From positions 65,001-129,000 of the forward strand of contig CAUYUJ010020145.1 in the NCBI GenBank assembly GCA_963575745.1: 64,000 nucleotides of DNA, written 5' to 3'. The notes beneath the pieces are model-generated. The model had not been told where the DNA came from. It worked only from the letters and a program-made list of their open reading frames with translations, and ran no database searches. The stretch is from Prorocentrum cordatum (lineage: Eukaryota > Sar > Dinophyceae > Prorocentrales > Prorocentraceae). The translations under genes and the position numbers were made by a program. Of this stretch, positions 1-10,790 are shown piece by piece (within the stretch, counting starts at the first letter, position 1; every line of letters begins with the position of its first letter).

Positions 1-1030
1 TGTGAGTGTCCGAGGGAGAGAGAGAGAGAGAGAGCGTGTTCGCCTGTGGCGACGGCGCGCTCCCCAGCGGCTCCCCCCTGTGGGTGCCCGAGTGACATGC
101 CTGCTGCATCGCGGTGATGGCCGGATGCCGGCAGGAAAGGGCCCACGGGTGCCCAAACCAGCGTTTCTCTTGAGACGTCCACGCAATCTTGCTGCGAACG
201 GGCAAATGTAGCACCCCCTGGCGGCTCTCCCATCAGCGTGCCCCGCAGCTGCCGAGGAGTATCTGTGAGTGTGCGTGGTCTGAGCGCGGTGGTCCTCAGT
301 GCGAGGGAGTCTGAGCGCGGGTGGGTCTGGGAGCGAGTGAGCTTGAACGCGGTTGAGTTCGAGCATGAGTTGGAAGTCGAAGTTCGAATGAGTCTGAATA
401 TCCATGGGACCGAGCAGTGTGTAAATGCTTTGTGTGCACGAGCCTGAATATGCCTAAGCTCAGTCTGCGTCGAGCTGCGTGTAAGGAAAGCAGGCGGGTT
501 CTGGGCGTGAGCGGGCTGCCCCCGTCCTCGGCGGTTCGTCCCTGGGGCGTCTGGCTGAAACGATTGATACATCGCGAAGATCATGTGAGTCTCACAGGAG
601 GCGACTCTGATCCACAAAGCGGGGAAACCGCCCAAGATACCCCCGCGACATTGGTGCGAACCAGCAGAAGTCAGATGCATCCTCGGAAGGCTTGTCCTCG
701 GGTTGCTCAGAAGCCACGCCTGTTGTATCGCGGCGACCATGCGGCTCTCAGGAGGGAAGGAGTCTGATCCACGACGAGTTCAAACCGATGGAGACATCCC
801 CGCACTCGTGGGCGCGAGCGGGCCTTGGTCCTGCTCTTTCGCGGCTCCCTTCTGTGGTGACCAGAGTGCCCCGTCTGCTTCGTCGCGGAGGCCAGGCCGT
901 CGACCCGGATAATAAGGACGCGCGAGAAGGACAGATCGGCCAGCGTTGACTCCAAATAGTTGGATGGACAGGAGAAGAGCGAGAGAAGGAGAAGACGAGG
1001 AGGAGAGGACGGGAGGAGAAGAGATGACGA
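1..1030. repeat. Diverged tandem repeat, no gene seen
   Basis: A GA tract lies at 17-34. The stretch at 562-613 (ATCGCGAAGATCATG, then CTCAGGAGG-like text and TCTGATCCAC) recurs in diverged form at 721-771, with weaker echoes near 100-150 and 870-900. This suggests old tandem copies about 158 bp apart. Open frames here are short and of low-complexity composition, and none resembles a protein I know. Confidence 0.5.
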
Positions 1031-1038
1031 CATAGGAG

Positions 1039-1275
1039 TCTTTACTCCATACGCGCAGGCATTGGCATAGGCATTGGCATACAGGCATTGGGCATAGGCA
1101 TAAGAATCCATACGACTCATAGGAATCCATAGGAATCCATCGGACTCGCCATTGGAAAAAGCTGGGGGTTGCCATTGGAAATAAGGGGGGGTGCCATTGG
1201 CAGAAGGGGGGGAGGGGGAGGGGGATGCCATTGGAAATCAGAAGGGGGGCCATTGGAAAAAGGGGGGAGGGGGGG
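1039..1275. repeat. CATTGG/GGCAT short tandem repeats
   Basis: The first half repeats GGCATTGGCATA and GGAATCCATA. The second half repeats a unit of about 30 bp that begins GCCATTGGAAA and ends in a run of G, at least five times (1150-1270). It is non-coding by appearance. Confidence 0.7.
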
Positions 1276-1539
1276 TCCTAAAGACCAATTACTTACGATG
1301 AGCTAGGACTCCTCCAGGGCAAGCCTATTTGGAGAACAAAGGCCCTGGAAGGCCACGTCGACACTCTGCGAGCAGGGCGCGGCCAGCGAACGCGGCCAAG
1401 CATGGGCCGAAGGGGAAGGACGCAAGGGCAACCTTGGAAAGTCGCTCCTCCTTCCTGTGCGGGTTGACCAGAAGGCTCTCGGGCCGTGCTGGACAGGCCC
1501 GATCGATTTTAGCAACTCTCATACGGCTCCACAAGGGAC

Positions 1540-1690
1540 CCCAGGGAAAGGGACTTCTGAGACGGGCGATGCCGATTTCTCAAGTCCGCTCGGCTTCGCC
1601 CACAGGGCTGCCGCATGGCGCTGTCGCTCGCACTTGTCGAAGTCTCAGATGCAACGCCGCGGTCTCAGAAGTTCCTTTCGCGGGCGTCCC
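1540..1690. repeat. Imperfect inverted repeat
   Basis: GGGAAAGGGACTTCTGAGAC near 1546-1566 is matched in reverse complement by GTCTCAGAAGTTCCTTTCGC near 1661-1681, giving arms of about 20 bp with a few mismatches around a 95-bp loop. The rest of 1320-1850 holds no recognisable gene. Confidence 0.4.
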
Positions 1691-1849
1691 TTTAGGAAGC
1701 GAATCAAACTCGGAGCGCCCAAGGGGGCCACTTTTCTTTTGGAGGGTCGCTTGGGGGCGCGCCGGGGGACCCCGGGGCGGCCAGAGGCGTCGCCGGGGCC
1801 CTGGCCCCGAGGCCGCCCGCGGCCTACTCCGATATTTCTATAGAGTAGA

Positions 1850-3012
1850 GATGTGCGTGTGTGTATGTATACGTGTATGCGTGTATGCACGTGTATGTAG
1901 GTATACGTGCGCATATACGCATGTATGTCTGTACGTAAGTATGTATGGTTGCATGCATACATGCATGTATGTATGTACATCCATTATATGTATGTATGCA
2001 TGCATGATTGCATGTATGTCTGCAGGCATGTATGTATGTGTGTATGTATGTACGTATGTATGTATGGATGTATGCATGTATGTATGTATGTTTGCATGTC
2101 TGTACGTAGTATGTATGATTGCATGCATGCGTGCATGTATGTGAGTATATACCTTATATGTCTGTATGTCTGTATGCATGATGGCATGTATGTTCGCATG
2201 TACGTATGTATGTATGTATGTATATGTATATGTATGTATATACGTACGTTTGCATGCCAGTACGCACGCACACATATATGTGTATGCATGCATGTAGACA
2301 TACATATATAGGTGTGTATGTATGCTTGCATGCATGCATGCGGGCATGCATGTATGTACGAATGCATGTATACATGTATGTGTACATGTAAATATGTATA
2401 TATGTGTATGTATGCATATGTGCACGCCTGCATGCATGCATGTATGTATGTATGTGCGTATGCAGGTATATGCATACATGTATGCATGCGTATGTATGTA
2501 TGTATGTATGTATGTATGCGTGCATGCGGTGCATGTAGGCATATAATTTAAATATGCATGTATGCATGCATGCTGGTGTATATATGGTGGTATGCATGCA
2601 TGTATGTATCTTTGTATGTATGCTTATATGCTGTCTGTGTGTAGGTGTGAATGTATGTATTCATGCACGTGTGTATGTGTGCATGTATGTATGCATGCAT
2701 GGCTGCATGCATGTATGTGTGTATGCATGTGTGTACGTACATATGTATTCATGTATGCATGTATGTGTGGACATGTGTGTATGTTTGCTTGTTTATATGT
2801 ATATGTGTATATATCGCGGATGTGTGTGCATACACAGACGTGTACATACGTGTGTATACATGTACGTATGTACGTCTGAGCATATCCACAAACATATGTA
2901 TACACACATATATATATAGATCTACATATATATATACATATATGTACATATATACACATTCACCTGTGCACGCATATATATATATATATATGTATATATA
3001 GATATATAGGTT
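1850..3012. repeat. TGTA/TGCA microsatellite, about 1.15 kb
   Basis: Nearly uninterrupted alternation of TGTATG, CATGCATG and TACATA words runs for over 1.1 kb and ends in AT-rich TATATA blocks (2900-3010). All six frames stay open only because the repeat lacks stop words; the translations are Met/Cys/Val or His/Tyr/Thr strings. It is alternating purine-pyrimidine DNA throughout. Confidence 0.95.
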
Positions 3013-3640
3013 CCCCCCAAAAGGCCCGCGAATAGGTCACTCGCCCCCAAACAATTGCACTTGGACCTGGACCAGAAGAACATCCCTCAAGAACATGACG
3101 AGACCCTCCGTCGGCCAACACGAGCCGACCACCCAAGGGTACCCTCCCCAGGATGCACGGGAGCACCCAACAGACACGAAGAACACCAGTGCACCCTCCC
3201 CGAACCGACCTTGATCTTATACCTCGGTCCGGCTGTATCCTCCCCTTCCCCCCCCCACCACTCGTCGCACCCCCAAGGCGAAGCGCCCGACCCTCTCCTC
3301 GTCCACCTCCTCCGGTTCGGGCCCAGGCAGCTCGGGGAGCCGCGAAGGAACCTCCGAGAGCATCGCCCCATGTACCGTCGGGAGCTTTCGCTCAGCATGT
3401 CGCGACGGCGGCCCTGGCGACACGCTATGCCCTGCGAGCTGTTCGCGTGTCGCTCCGCTCTGCGAGGCGGGAGGCTGGCAAAGACTCGGGACATGGACGC
3501 GTGGGGACAAGGACGTGGACCGTGTCGCGCCGAAGCGCGGTGAGCCAGAACAAGCGGGGCTACTCGCTAAGCCAAAGTTCCCAACCGTATCGCCGCCCCA
3601 TGACGAAACGCCCAACTCTTGAGGCCTCCTAGATGGGGTC
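3013..3640. other. Stretch without recognisable features
   Basis: This is GC-rich, mostly unique-looking sequence between the TGTA tract and the GCATCGGCGA repeats. Open frames exist on both strands, but all are Arg/Pro/Ser-rich overlaps with no recognisable domain. No gene, RNA or repeat can be supported. Confidence 0.4.
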
Positions 3641-4115
3641 CGAGAAGATGGAGTCGGAGGATCTCGTCGTGTCGCTGAAAAATCGGCGACGCATGGCCGA
3701 TGCATCGGCGATGCATCGGCCATGCACTGGCGACGTTGGCGATGCATCGGCGACGTCGACGTGGAGAAAATTGGGCCCCACATCGAGCCGCATCGCTGAT
3801 GCATCGCCGATGCATCGGCGATCCTCCGACCCCATCTACTCCGACCCCATCTAGGAGGCCCCATCTACTCCGATTCCATTTACTCGGACTTTGGACTAGA
3901 GGCATCAAATCGGGTCCGAGTAGATGGGGTCGGAGGATCGCGCCGCATCGGCGATACATCGGCGAAGCATCGGCGATGCATCGGTGATGCACCAGAGATG
4001 CACCGTCGACGTGGGCGATGCATCGCCGACGTCGAGGTGAAGCGAATGGGGAACTACATCGAGCCGCATTGGCGACGCATCGGCGATGCGGCGCGATCCT
4101 CCGACCCAATCTACC
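3640..4115. repeat. GCATCGGCGATGCATCGG satellite-like block
   Basis: Short words GCATCGGCGAT and GCATCGGCCATGCA repeat in both orientations across the block, interleaved with CCGACCCCATCTACTCCGA and its reverse complement. The core GATGCATC is self-complementary, so the block can form many small hairpins. The open frames across it encode only repeats. Confidence 0.8.
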
Positions 4116-4121
4116 CACACC

Positions 4122-4222
4122 CTGGACGTCATGACTTTTTCATGACGTCGACCCTCAGAGGTCTCGACCCGTTCCCCGGGACCGGTTTCTCATCCCGAGC
4201 CGCTTTTTGACGGCCCCGAGCC
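4122..4222 (+). repeat. Dispersed repeat with hairpin, copy 1
   Basis: About 100 bp beginning with an inverted repeat (GTCATGA, short T-rich loop, TCATGAC, near 4128-4147) and ending GACGGCCCCGAG. A diverged copy lies in the same orientation at 54710-54810, sharing the hairpin, GACCC(G/A)TTCCCC, ACCGG(T/C)TTCTCATCCCGAG and the end. Function is unknown. Confidence 0.75.
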
Positions 4223-4619
4223 GGCGACAGCCTCCAGATGCCGAAAGTGCTCCGAAGCCTCCCGGCGTGATTTTTTCACCACCCGAGGGGGTCGGGGTGC
4301 TCGGCCCCCATCTGGGAGGCCAAACGAAACGCCCGACTCGGACTTTGCACTCGGCGCCCCGCGCTGCCACGCTGGCGAATAGCCCGGCGTGGGGTCTTAG
4401 ACTCCAGACACCCTTCGTCTCAGGGGTCCTTGTTCCTCTTGACTGGACCACAGCATCTCGGGGCTTGGAGTTTCGAGTTAGACGTCCGCCTTGGCGAGGA
4501 ACCCCCCCCAGGGGGCGTTGCCTCCTCGGGGCGTCCGACGGCTGCTCGCGCCACCAGGCGGATGCCCCCGGCTGCGCCGGCGGCGGCGCGGCCGCCGGCG
4601 CCGCCGGGGCTCCCTCCGT

Positions 4620-5014
4620 GGAGGCGGGAGCGGAGGGCGCGGCGGGGAGGGAGGGGGGCGAGGGAGGGAGGAGGGCGAGGAGGGAGGAGGGCGAGAGGGG
4701 AGGAGGGCGAGGGGGAGGGGGGCGAGGAAGACGAGGGTGGGGAGGGGGGAGGACGGGGAGAGAGAGAGAGAGAGAGAGAGAGGAGGACGATAGGAGAAGG
4801 TAAGATGAAGACGAGGGGAGACGCGGTGGTGGAGGGAGAGGGGGACGGGGGAGGGATAGATGGATGGAGATAGGGAGGAGGAGGGATGGATGAGGATGAG
4901 GATGAGGATGAGGGTGAGGAGAATGAGGAGGAGTAGGAAGAGGAGGAGGGGGGCAGGAGAAGGAGGAGGAGGAGGAGGAGGAGCTCCTCCTCCTCCTCCT
5001 CCTCCTCCTCCTCC
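4620..5014. repeat. GGA-rich low complexity with GGA/TCC palindrome
   Basis: G/A-rich sequence with (GA)n near 4757-4782 and GATGAG repeats at 4888-4920 ends in a (GGA)n run that switches abruptly to (TCC)n. Positions 4961-5006 form a perfect 46-bp palindrome centred on GAGCTC, capable of a 23-bp hairpin. Confidence 0.9.
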
Positions 5015-5387
5015 ATCATACATCTTCCTGATATGGGAATTCCTTCTCATCGCAGCACCAGACGTGTCAGTAGGGTGGGCGCGGGCGCTTCGCCTGCGAC
5101 TTCTTCGATATTGGCTGGCTGATTTTGTAACACAGTCAGATTGATAATTGATTCTCCTTTCTAAAAACAGAATAAACTCTACCCCCCCCGGAGCTATCGC
5201 CCTCCTTTCGGGTATGTAGATCACATATGATTCTGACCACATGTCCATCCTAACTATGAAATCACAATGTCCCAGGCCAACCTCGATCCCCCCCCTGAGG
5301 TTCCCTAGCAAAAAAAACACTATGCGGTGGCGTTTTTTGTTCTAACAACGCACTTTTTCACGAATCCCTTGGAAACAATGGGACGAA

Positions 5388-5813
5388 GTGCACACGCGCG
5401 CGTCGTCGCGCGCGCATGCCGAAATCCTTCTAAAACCTTCGGTGCCGGAAGGATTTCGCAATCGAGTTTCCAAAAAACGTAGAACACACACAGGGTTTCA
5501 TAACACTGATTTGCTAAGAAACGCTTATGCGCGAGCTCTTGCGAAATCTTAACAAAGCCATTGGTTGTTCAAGATGTTCACAATATGCTACCAAACGGGC
5601 GAAGCGCGCGCATGTCGAAATCTGTCGAACGCCTTTGCGCGTGTGCCGTCGCGAGACTCCTCTGTAAAAAAATGAAACGAAGTGCGTACGCCGAAATCCT
5701 TCAAAACCCATCGGTTTCGGAAGGATTTCAACATCGCGCGTCCAAAAAACCTACAAAAACACAAGGTTTCGCAACACGGATTTTCAACAAAAGCGTTCGC
5801 GCGCGCTCTTGCG

Positions 5814-5815
<2 letters not shown>
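5388..5815. repeat. Diverged tandem duplicate with hairpins (~270 bp period)
   Basis: The segment at 5415-5545 and that at 5687-5813 share the order: GCCGAAATCCTTC, a short loop, GGAAGGATTTC, TCCAAAAAAC, a CACA stretch, GGTTTC(A/G), and finally GCGCGAGCTCTTGCG or its variant. In each copy GAAATCCTTC and GGAAGGATTTC can pair as a stem. No gene is seen between 5015 and 5810. Confidence 0.7.
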
Positions 5816-5854
<39 letters not shown>

Positions 5855-6365
5855 CTCCCTCCTCCCGCGTCGTCGTTGTTGTCGCCTACGTCGTCCTGTG
5901 TCTTTCCTCGTGCTCGTCGTCGTCGTCGTCCTCTTTGGCGTCGTGGTCGTTTCCGTCGTCGTTGTCGCCGTGGTCGTTCTTCCTCCTCCTCCCTCGTCGT
6001 CGTCGTCGTCGTCCGTCGTCGGCGTCTCGTCGTCGTCCCTCCTATTTCGTCGCCGTCGTCGTCGTCGTTGTCGTCGTCGTTGTCGTCGTCTTCGCCTTCC
6101 CTCCTCCCTCGTCTTTGTCGTCGTCGGGGTCGCCGTCCTTCCTCCTTCTTCGTCGCTCGCGTCGTCGCCGTCCTCCCTCCTCCATCGTCGTTGTCGTCGT
6201 TGTCGTCGTCGTTGTCCTCCTTCCTCCCTCGTCGTCGTCTTCGTTGGCGGCGTCGTTGTCGTCGTCGTCGTCGTCGTCGTTGTCTTCGTCGTCGTCGTCG
6301 GCGTCGTCGTCGTCGTCGTCGGCGTCGTCGTCGTCATCGTTGTCGCCGTCGGCGTCGTCGTCGGT

Positions 6366-6425
<60 letters not shown>

Positions 6426-6530
6426 GTCGAAGTCGTTGGAGACGTCGTCGGTGTCGTCGTAGTCGGTGTCGGCGGCGCCGTCGTCGTCGCTGTCGCTGTC
6501 GTCGTCGGCGTCGGTGTCGTGGCCAAGTGC
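5812..6530. repeat. GTC microsatellite, about 720 bp
   Basis: Mostly (GTC)n, interrupted by TCCTCCCTCCTCC words. The longest near-pure run is 6366-6430. It reads as polyVal, polySer or polyArg on plus and polyThr or polyAsp on minus, with no protein-like content. Confidence 0.95.
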
Positions 6531-6639
6531 CATCTGGTACCTACTGTCACGGTCTTATCTTAAGAGGTCTTGCGACCAAGTTGCGGGTGGGATGGTGGGA
6601 TGTTTGCACGAGCAGTGGAGAGGACAGCTTCAAGACGGT

Positions 6640-8400
6640 CAAAGTGGGTTCCAACCTGGGTTCCACCATTTTGGCTCCGAGATGGCTCCAGAACTGTGCC
6701 CTGGGCTCCGCTCCAGAGCCGGAACCAGCCGCTGGGGACACAGTCTGAGGTCGAGCCTAGGTTAGGGCCGAACCTACTAGGTTCGAATCTAGGTTAGAGC
6801 CGAATCTTGGTTTCAACCTAGGTCCGGACCCAAGTTAGGGCCGAACCTTGGTTCCAACCTAAATTTCAACAATGTGGCTCCGAAGGGGCTCCAGAACTGC
6901 CCTGGGCTCCGCTCCAGAGCCGAAACCAGCCGCTGTGGCACCCCCGTCAGAGGGAGCGACGTTCTAGGTTCGAACCTCGCGTAGGACCGAACCTAGGTTC
7001 CAACCTAGGTTCCATAGGGCCGACGCTGGGATCCAACTTAGGTTCGAATCTGGGTTTTAACCTGGCTAAGTTCGAACCTAGGTCAGGGACGAACCTAGAC
7101 TCACACCTAGTTTCCAACCAAGGTTCGAACCTTGGTCAGGGCCGAATCTAGATTCAAGCCTACTCTCCAACCAAGGTTCGAACCTAGGTTAGGGCCGAAC
7201 CTGGGTTCGAACCTAGGTCAGGGCCGAGCCTAGGTTCCAACCTGGGTTCCAACCCAGCTTCGAACCTAGGTTGGGACCTAGCTTCGAACCGAGCTTCGAG
7301 CCTGGGCTGTCTTCCCGGAGCAAACACCAGAGGCGACGCTGGAACTCTCTGCGCGTCCAGGGTGGCCTCAGCCAAGGTCAGAAGCCCTGGGGAGCTCCCT
7401 GGCCCCCCCCCGAAGAGCGCTCGCGCGGCTCCCCGATCTGAGAGCCGTCCTCCTCCCTGGAACTCCTTGGCCCCCCCCCCGAGGGAGAGCCCGCGCGGTT
7501 CCCCGATCTGAGAACGGTTCTCCTCCCTGCGAGCTGGGTGTAGGCCTCCCATCACTTTGCAGCAGACCAAACACGCCTGCCCGTGCTCGTCCCTGCCTGT
7601 CCCCTGCAAAGCTCTCCCGGGGACCGCAGCCATCGGGCCAGAGCACCGCTGTCCGCACAGCGCGAGCAGCAAGGTGTACGCGCCCACGAGCCGCGAGCGG
7701 TGTCCAAAGACGTGGCTTTCAAGGGGTCGCCAGGTGGCAAGGCAGGCGCTCCAAGGCTCCCTCGAGGCCTTCATGGAGGGGAGGGTTCAGACCTGGGCTC
7801 CAACCCAGGTTGCAAACCAAATTTCAACGTTTTGGCTCTGAAATGGCTCCAGAACTGCCCTGGGCTCCACACCGGAGCCGAATCTAGGTTCCAGCGTTCC
7901 GACCCAGGTTCGAACCCAAGTTAGGGCCGAACCTAGGCTCCAACCTCGGTTCCAATTTAGGTCAGCGCCGAACTCAAGCCTAGGTTTCAACCCACGTTCC
8001 ACCGTTTTGACTCCGAAATGTCGCCGGCACTGGCCTGGGCCCCGACCCAGAGCCGAAACCAGCCGCTGAGGCCCCTCCGTCAGGGGGGGCGACGGCCTAG
8101 GTTCGAACCCAGGTTAGGGCCTAGCCTCGGTTCCAATGTAGGTTAGGACTGAACCTAAGATCAAACCGAGTTTTCGACTTAGGTTATGACAGAACCTTGT
8201 TTCCAACCTGCGTTCCACCGTTTTGGCTCCGAAATGGCTCCGAAACCGTCCTGGGCTCCGCTCCAGAGCCGAAACCAGCCGCTGTGGCTCCCCCCCGTCA
8301 GGGTGGGCGGCAGTCCAGCTTCGAACCTGGGCTCGGGCCGAACCTGGCCTCCAACCGATGCTCAAACCTCGACTCCAACCCAGGCTCGAACCTAGCCTAT
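6640..8400. repeat. Degenerate GGTTCGAACCTAGG array
   Basis: A short word close to GGTTCGAACCTAGG, alternating with GTTAGGGCCGAACCT, recurs dozens of times (6750-7290, 7860-8180, 8320-8400). Interleaved is a second longer unit containing CCACC(A/G)TTTTGGCTCCGA, ATGGCTCC and GAGCCGAAACCAGCCGCTG (6660, 6870, 7830, 8005, 8215). GGTTCGAACC is a perfect palindrome and resembles a Pol III B box. Confidence 0.85.
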
Positions 8401-8439
8401 CGGGGATCTTCTGACCCGGGTCAATCCAGACCCGGGTCA

Positions 8440-8615
8440 GCCAGGCCTTGCAGCATCCTGCAAGATCCTGCAAGACCCTGCACCCAAACCCGGGTCCATG
8501 CGAAGGATCCTGCAAGATCCTGCAGGACCCTGCACCCAAACCCGGGCCAACGGGAGCCTGGCTCCGCAGGATCCTGCAAGATCTGGCGCTCTGGCTGACC
8601 CCCGTTTGCATTGAC
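8440..8615. repeat. CCTGCAAGATCCTGCA tandem repeat
   Basis: Words CCTGCAAGATCCTGCA and CCTGCACCCAAACCCGGG recur at roughly 65-bp intervals, bordered by GACCCGGGTC palindromes near 8410-8445. Confidence 0.75.
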
Positions 8616-8859
8616 CCCCGTCTCAAGGCTCCCGAGCCTAGGGCCGAGCCCAGGCTCCGGTTCCCTCGCGGGGCTCCGGCGACTCTTGATGGCTCCGACG
8701 GGTCTGCCGAGGCCTCGCCCGCCCGCCGCCGCCCGTGGCCGCCCCGCGAGTGCCTCGGGCGCGGGGCGGGGCTGCCGAGAGGGCTCGCCGCCCGCTGCGG
8801 CCCGCGCCCGCCCGCGGGCGCCCCGTGCGGGGCTGCTGGTTTGTCGAGGGTTCGCCGCG

Positions 8860-9055
8860 CCCTCCTCCTCCTCCTCCTCCTCCTCCTCCTCCTCCTCCTC
8901 CTCCTCCTCCTCCTCCTCCTCCTCCTCCTCCTCCCCCTCCTCTCTCCTCCTCTCCTCCTCCTCCCTCCTCCTCCTCCTCCTCCCCTCCTCCTCCTCCTCC
9001 TCCTCCTCCTCCTCCTCCTCCTCCTCCTCCTCCCCCTCCTCCTCCTCCCCGCTCG
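8860..9055. repeat. TCC microsatellite
   Basis: Two near-pure (TCC)n runs (about 8861-8930 and 8985-9048) are joined by imperfect TCC/CTC text. Open frames over it are homopolymeric. Confidence 0.97.
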
Positions 9056-9084
9056 TGGCCGCCCGTGGCCGCCTCGTGGGCGGC

Positions 9085-9313
9085 CGCGCAGCTTGGCGCC
9101 ACCGGGCTTGCATCGCAGAGCTTGCGTCGCACGCCCTCCGCAGCGCGGCCTGCACCGTGCAGCTTGCAGCACGTCGCCTGCACACGGCTTGCACCGCAGA
9201 GGCTGCGCTGCCTGGCCCGCACCGCACAGCTGACACCACAGAGCTCGCCACCGCACATGCTGCACCACATAGCTGCCACCGCATCTGCTGCACCACAAGT
9301 GTTGCCTCACAAA
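9085..9313. repeat. Degenerate 17-19 bp repeat (TTGCACCGCAGAG)
   Basis: Words such as GCTTGCACCGCAGAG, GCTGCACCACA and GCTGCCACCGCA recur every 17-19 bp, becoming less GC-rich towards the 140-bp duplication that follows. Confidence 0.65.
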
Positions 9314-9593
9314 GCTCTCACCACATATAGAGTTCACCACGAACGTTGAACCACGCAGCTTGCACATTAACACTGCAGCACCCAAATGATTGGGTATACA
9401 CGCTGGTACACGTTCAGATGGTTACATGTTTGTGTATGTGCGTATGTGTGTGTGCTCTCACCACATATAGAGTTCACCACGAACGTTGAACCACGCAGCT
9501 TGCACATTAACACTGCAGCACCCAAATGATTGGGTATACACGCTGGTACACGTTCAGATGGTTACATGTTTGTGTATGTGCGTATGTGTGTGT
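9314..9593. repeat. Tandem duplication, 140-bp unit
   Basis: 9314-9453 (starting GCTCTCACCACATATAG) is repeated apparently exactly from 9454. Each copy ends in a (GT)n run, longer in the second copy (about 9583-9611). Replication slippage at the GT run is a simple explanation. Confidence 0.93.
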
Positions 9594-9956
9594 GTGTGTG
9601 TGTGTGTGTGTCTGTGGCCCAACGCCTCTCTTCTTTTCCTCCTTATCCGCTCTCCAGAGTCGACCCTTGGTAGCTTAGCCTGGGCTGGCGTCGATTCCCA
9701 TTGGAGCGCTCGAGTGGCTCCCGCCGCAGCCGCGCGCGACCGAAAGGCTGCGTGTATGTGTGCGGGTGTGTGCTATGATACACGCTTGCCACGATGCATT
9801 GCTACACTGTGGAATGCGAAGGCATCGCTGACACTATAGCATCTGAGGTTAGTTGAGATGCCGCACCCTGAGATTCCCTCCTTCCCCCACTCCCCCTTCC
9901 CCCGTTGCCGTGCTCGCAGACGCGGGCCCAGCAGCTTCTTCACCGGGCCCCGAGAG

Positions 9957-10018
9957 GAGGAGGAGGAGGAGGAGGAGGAGGAGGAGGAGGAGGAGGAGGA
10001 GGAGGAGGAGGAGGAGGA
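9957..10018. repeat. GGA microsatellite
   Basis: A pure (GGA)n run of about 60 bp lies exactly at the left edge of the dispersed repeat that follows. The inverted partner near 54.4 kb also has this tract at its edge. Confidence 0.97.
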
Positions 10019-10790
10019 CCAGTGCAAACCCAAGACTCATCAACGATGTTGCAATAAACCCTCACTCCAAGTTCCCTCTTCATAGGCCTCTACAGCGGTT
10101 CATTTTCACTGAAGGAAATGCTCTGTTGGAAAGCCGCCGTTTGAAACTCCTTAACTGTGCCAGAACATCATCCCTGGGACTTCTGCGCCGCGAATGTCAC
10201 TTACTGTGGCTTTGTGGCGATTCTGAATCGAGCCAGAAACCATTCCTGGGACCTCAACACCACGAATCAATGTACCTCTTGCGCCCTGACTGTCCGACAT
10301 CGTGCCAAAACACCATTTCTGGGACGTGACGTATGCGAATCCTCGGAACTGCTGCTAACTCTTAAAGCGAATGTGCGCGGCGCTAAAGAGAGACTCACAT
10401 TTTGACAAAGAACCGCCCTCCAGCCGTGAAGCCCTGGCATTTTTTCGGAATAGAGGCGATAACCGCATTTTGAAAACGCCCCGCCCTACATCCGTGGACC
10501 TCTTGTGATTTGTGGACACGGACGTGCCCGGCTCTAAGGTGAGAACCACATTCGAAAACGGCCCGCCCTCTATCCGTTCAAACTGGTGCATGTTTTTAAG
10601 ACGGATGTGCGCGGCGCCGGAACGAGGACCACATCTTGAAAACGACAGGCCCTCCATCCGTGAAGCTCTTGCAATGTTGTAAAGCGGATGTGCGCGACGC
10701 CAAAGCGGGAACCACATTTTGAAAACCACCCGCCCTCCATCTGTGAAAACTGCCAACTTTTGCCAATAACTATCTTCAACTGCCCCTGTC
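10019..10790 (+). repeat. Dispersed repeat family, copy 1
   Basis: The left part includes AAGACTCATCAACGA, TTCCCTCTTC(A/G)TAGGC and TTTTCACTGA(A/G)GG. The right part is a tandem array of about 70-85 bp units containing CGGATGTGCGCGGCGC, CACATTTTGAAAACG and CCCTCCATCCGTGAA (about 10370-10745). An inverted diverged copy with the same internal order lies at 53745-54395. No coding potential is seen; it may be a non-autonomous mobile element. Confidence 0.8.

Noticed and set aside
1838-2959. Met/Cys- and His/Tyr/Thr-rich ORFs in the TGTA tract
   Set aside because: Microsatellite translations in every frame.
5561-6748. Long frames of 300-395 codons in the GTC tract
   Set aside because: Pure translation of a trinucleotide repeat (polyArg, polyVal, polyThr, polyAsp).
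6750-7290. tRNA genes suggested by GGTTCGAACC
   Set aside because: No cloverleaf or A-box at suitable distance; the word is part of a degenerate tandem repeat.
8114-9385. 423-codon minus frame over TCC/GGA tracts
   Set aside because: Mostly polyArg/polyGlu from microsatellite, with no recognisable protein at either end.
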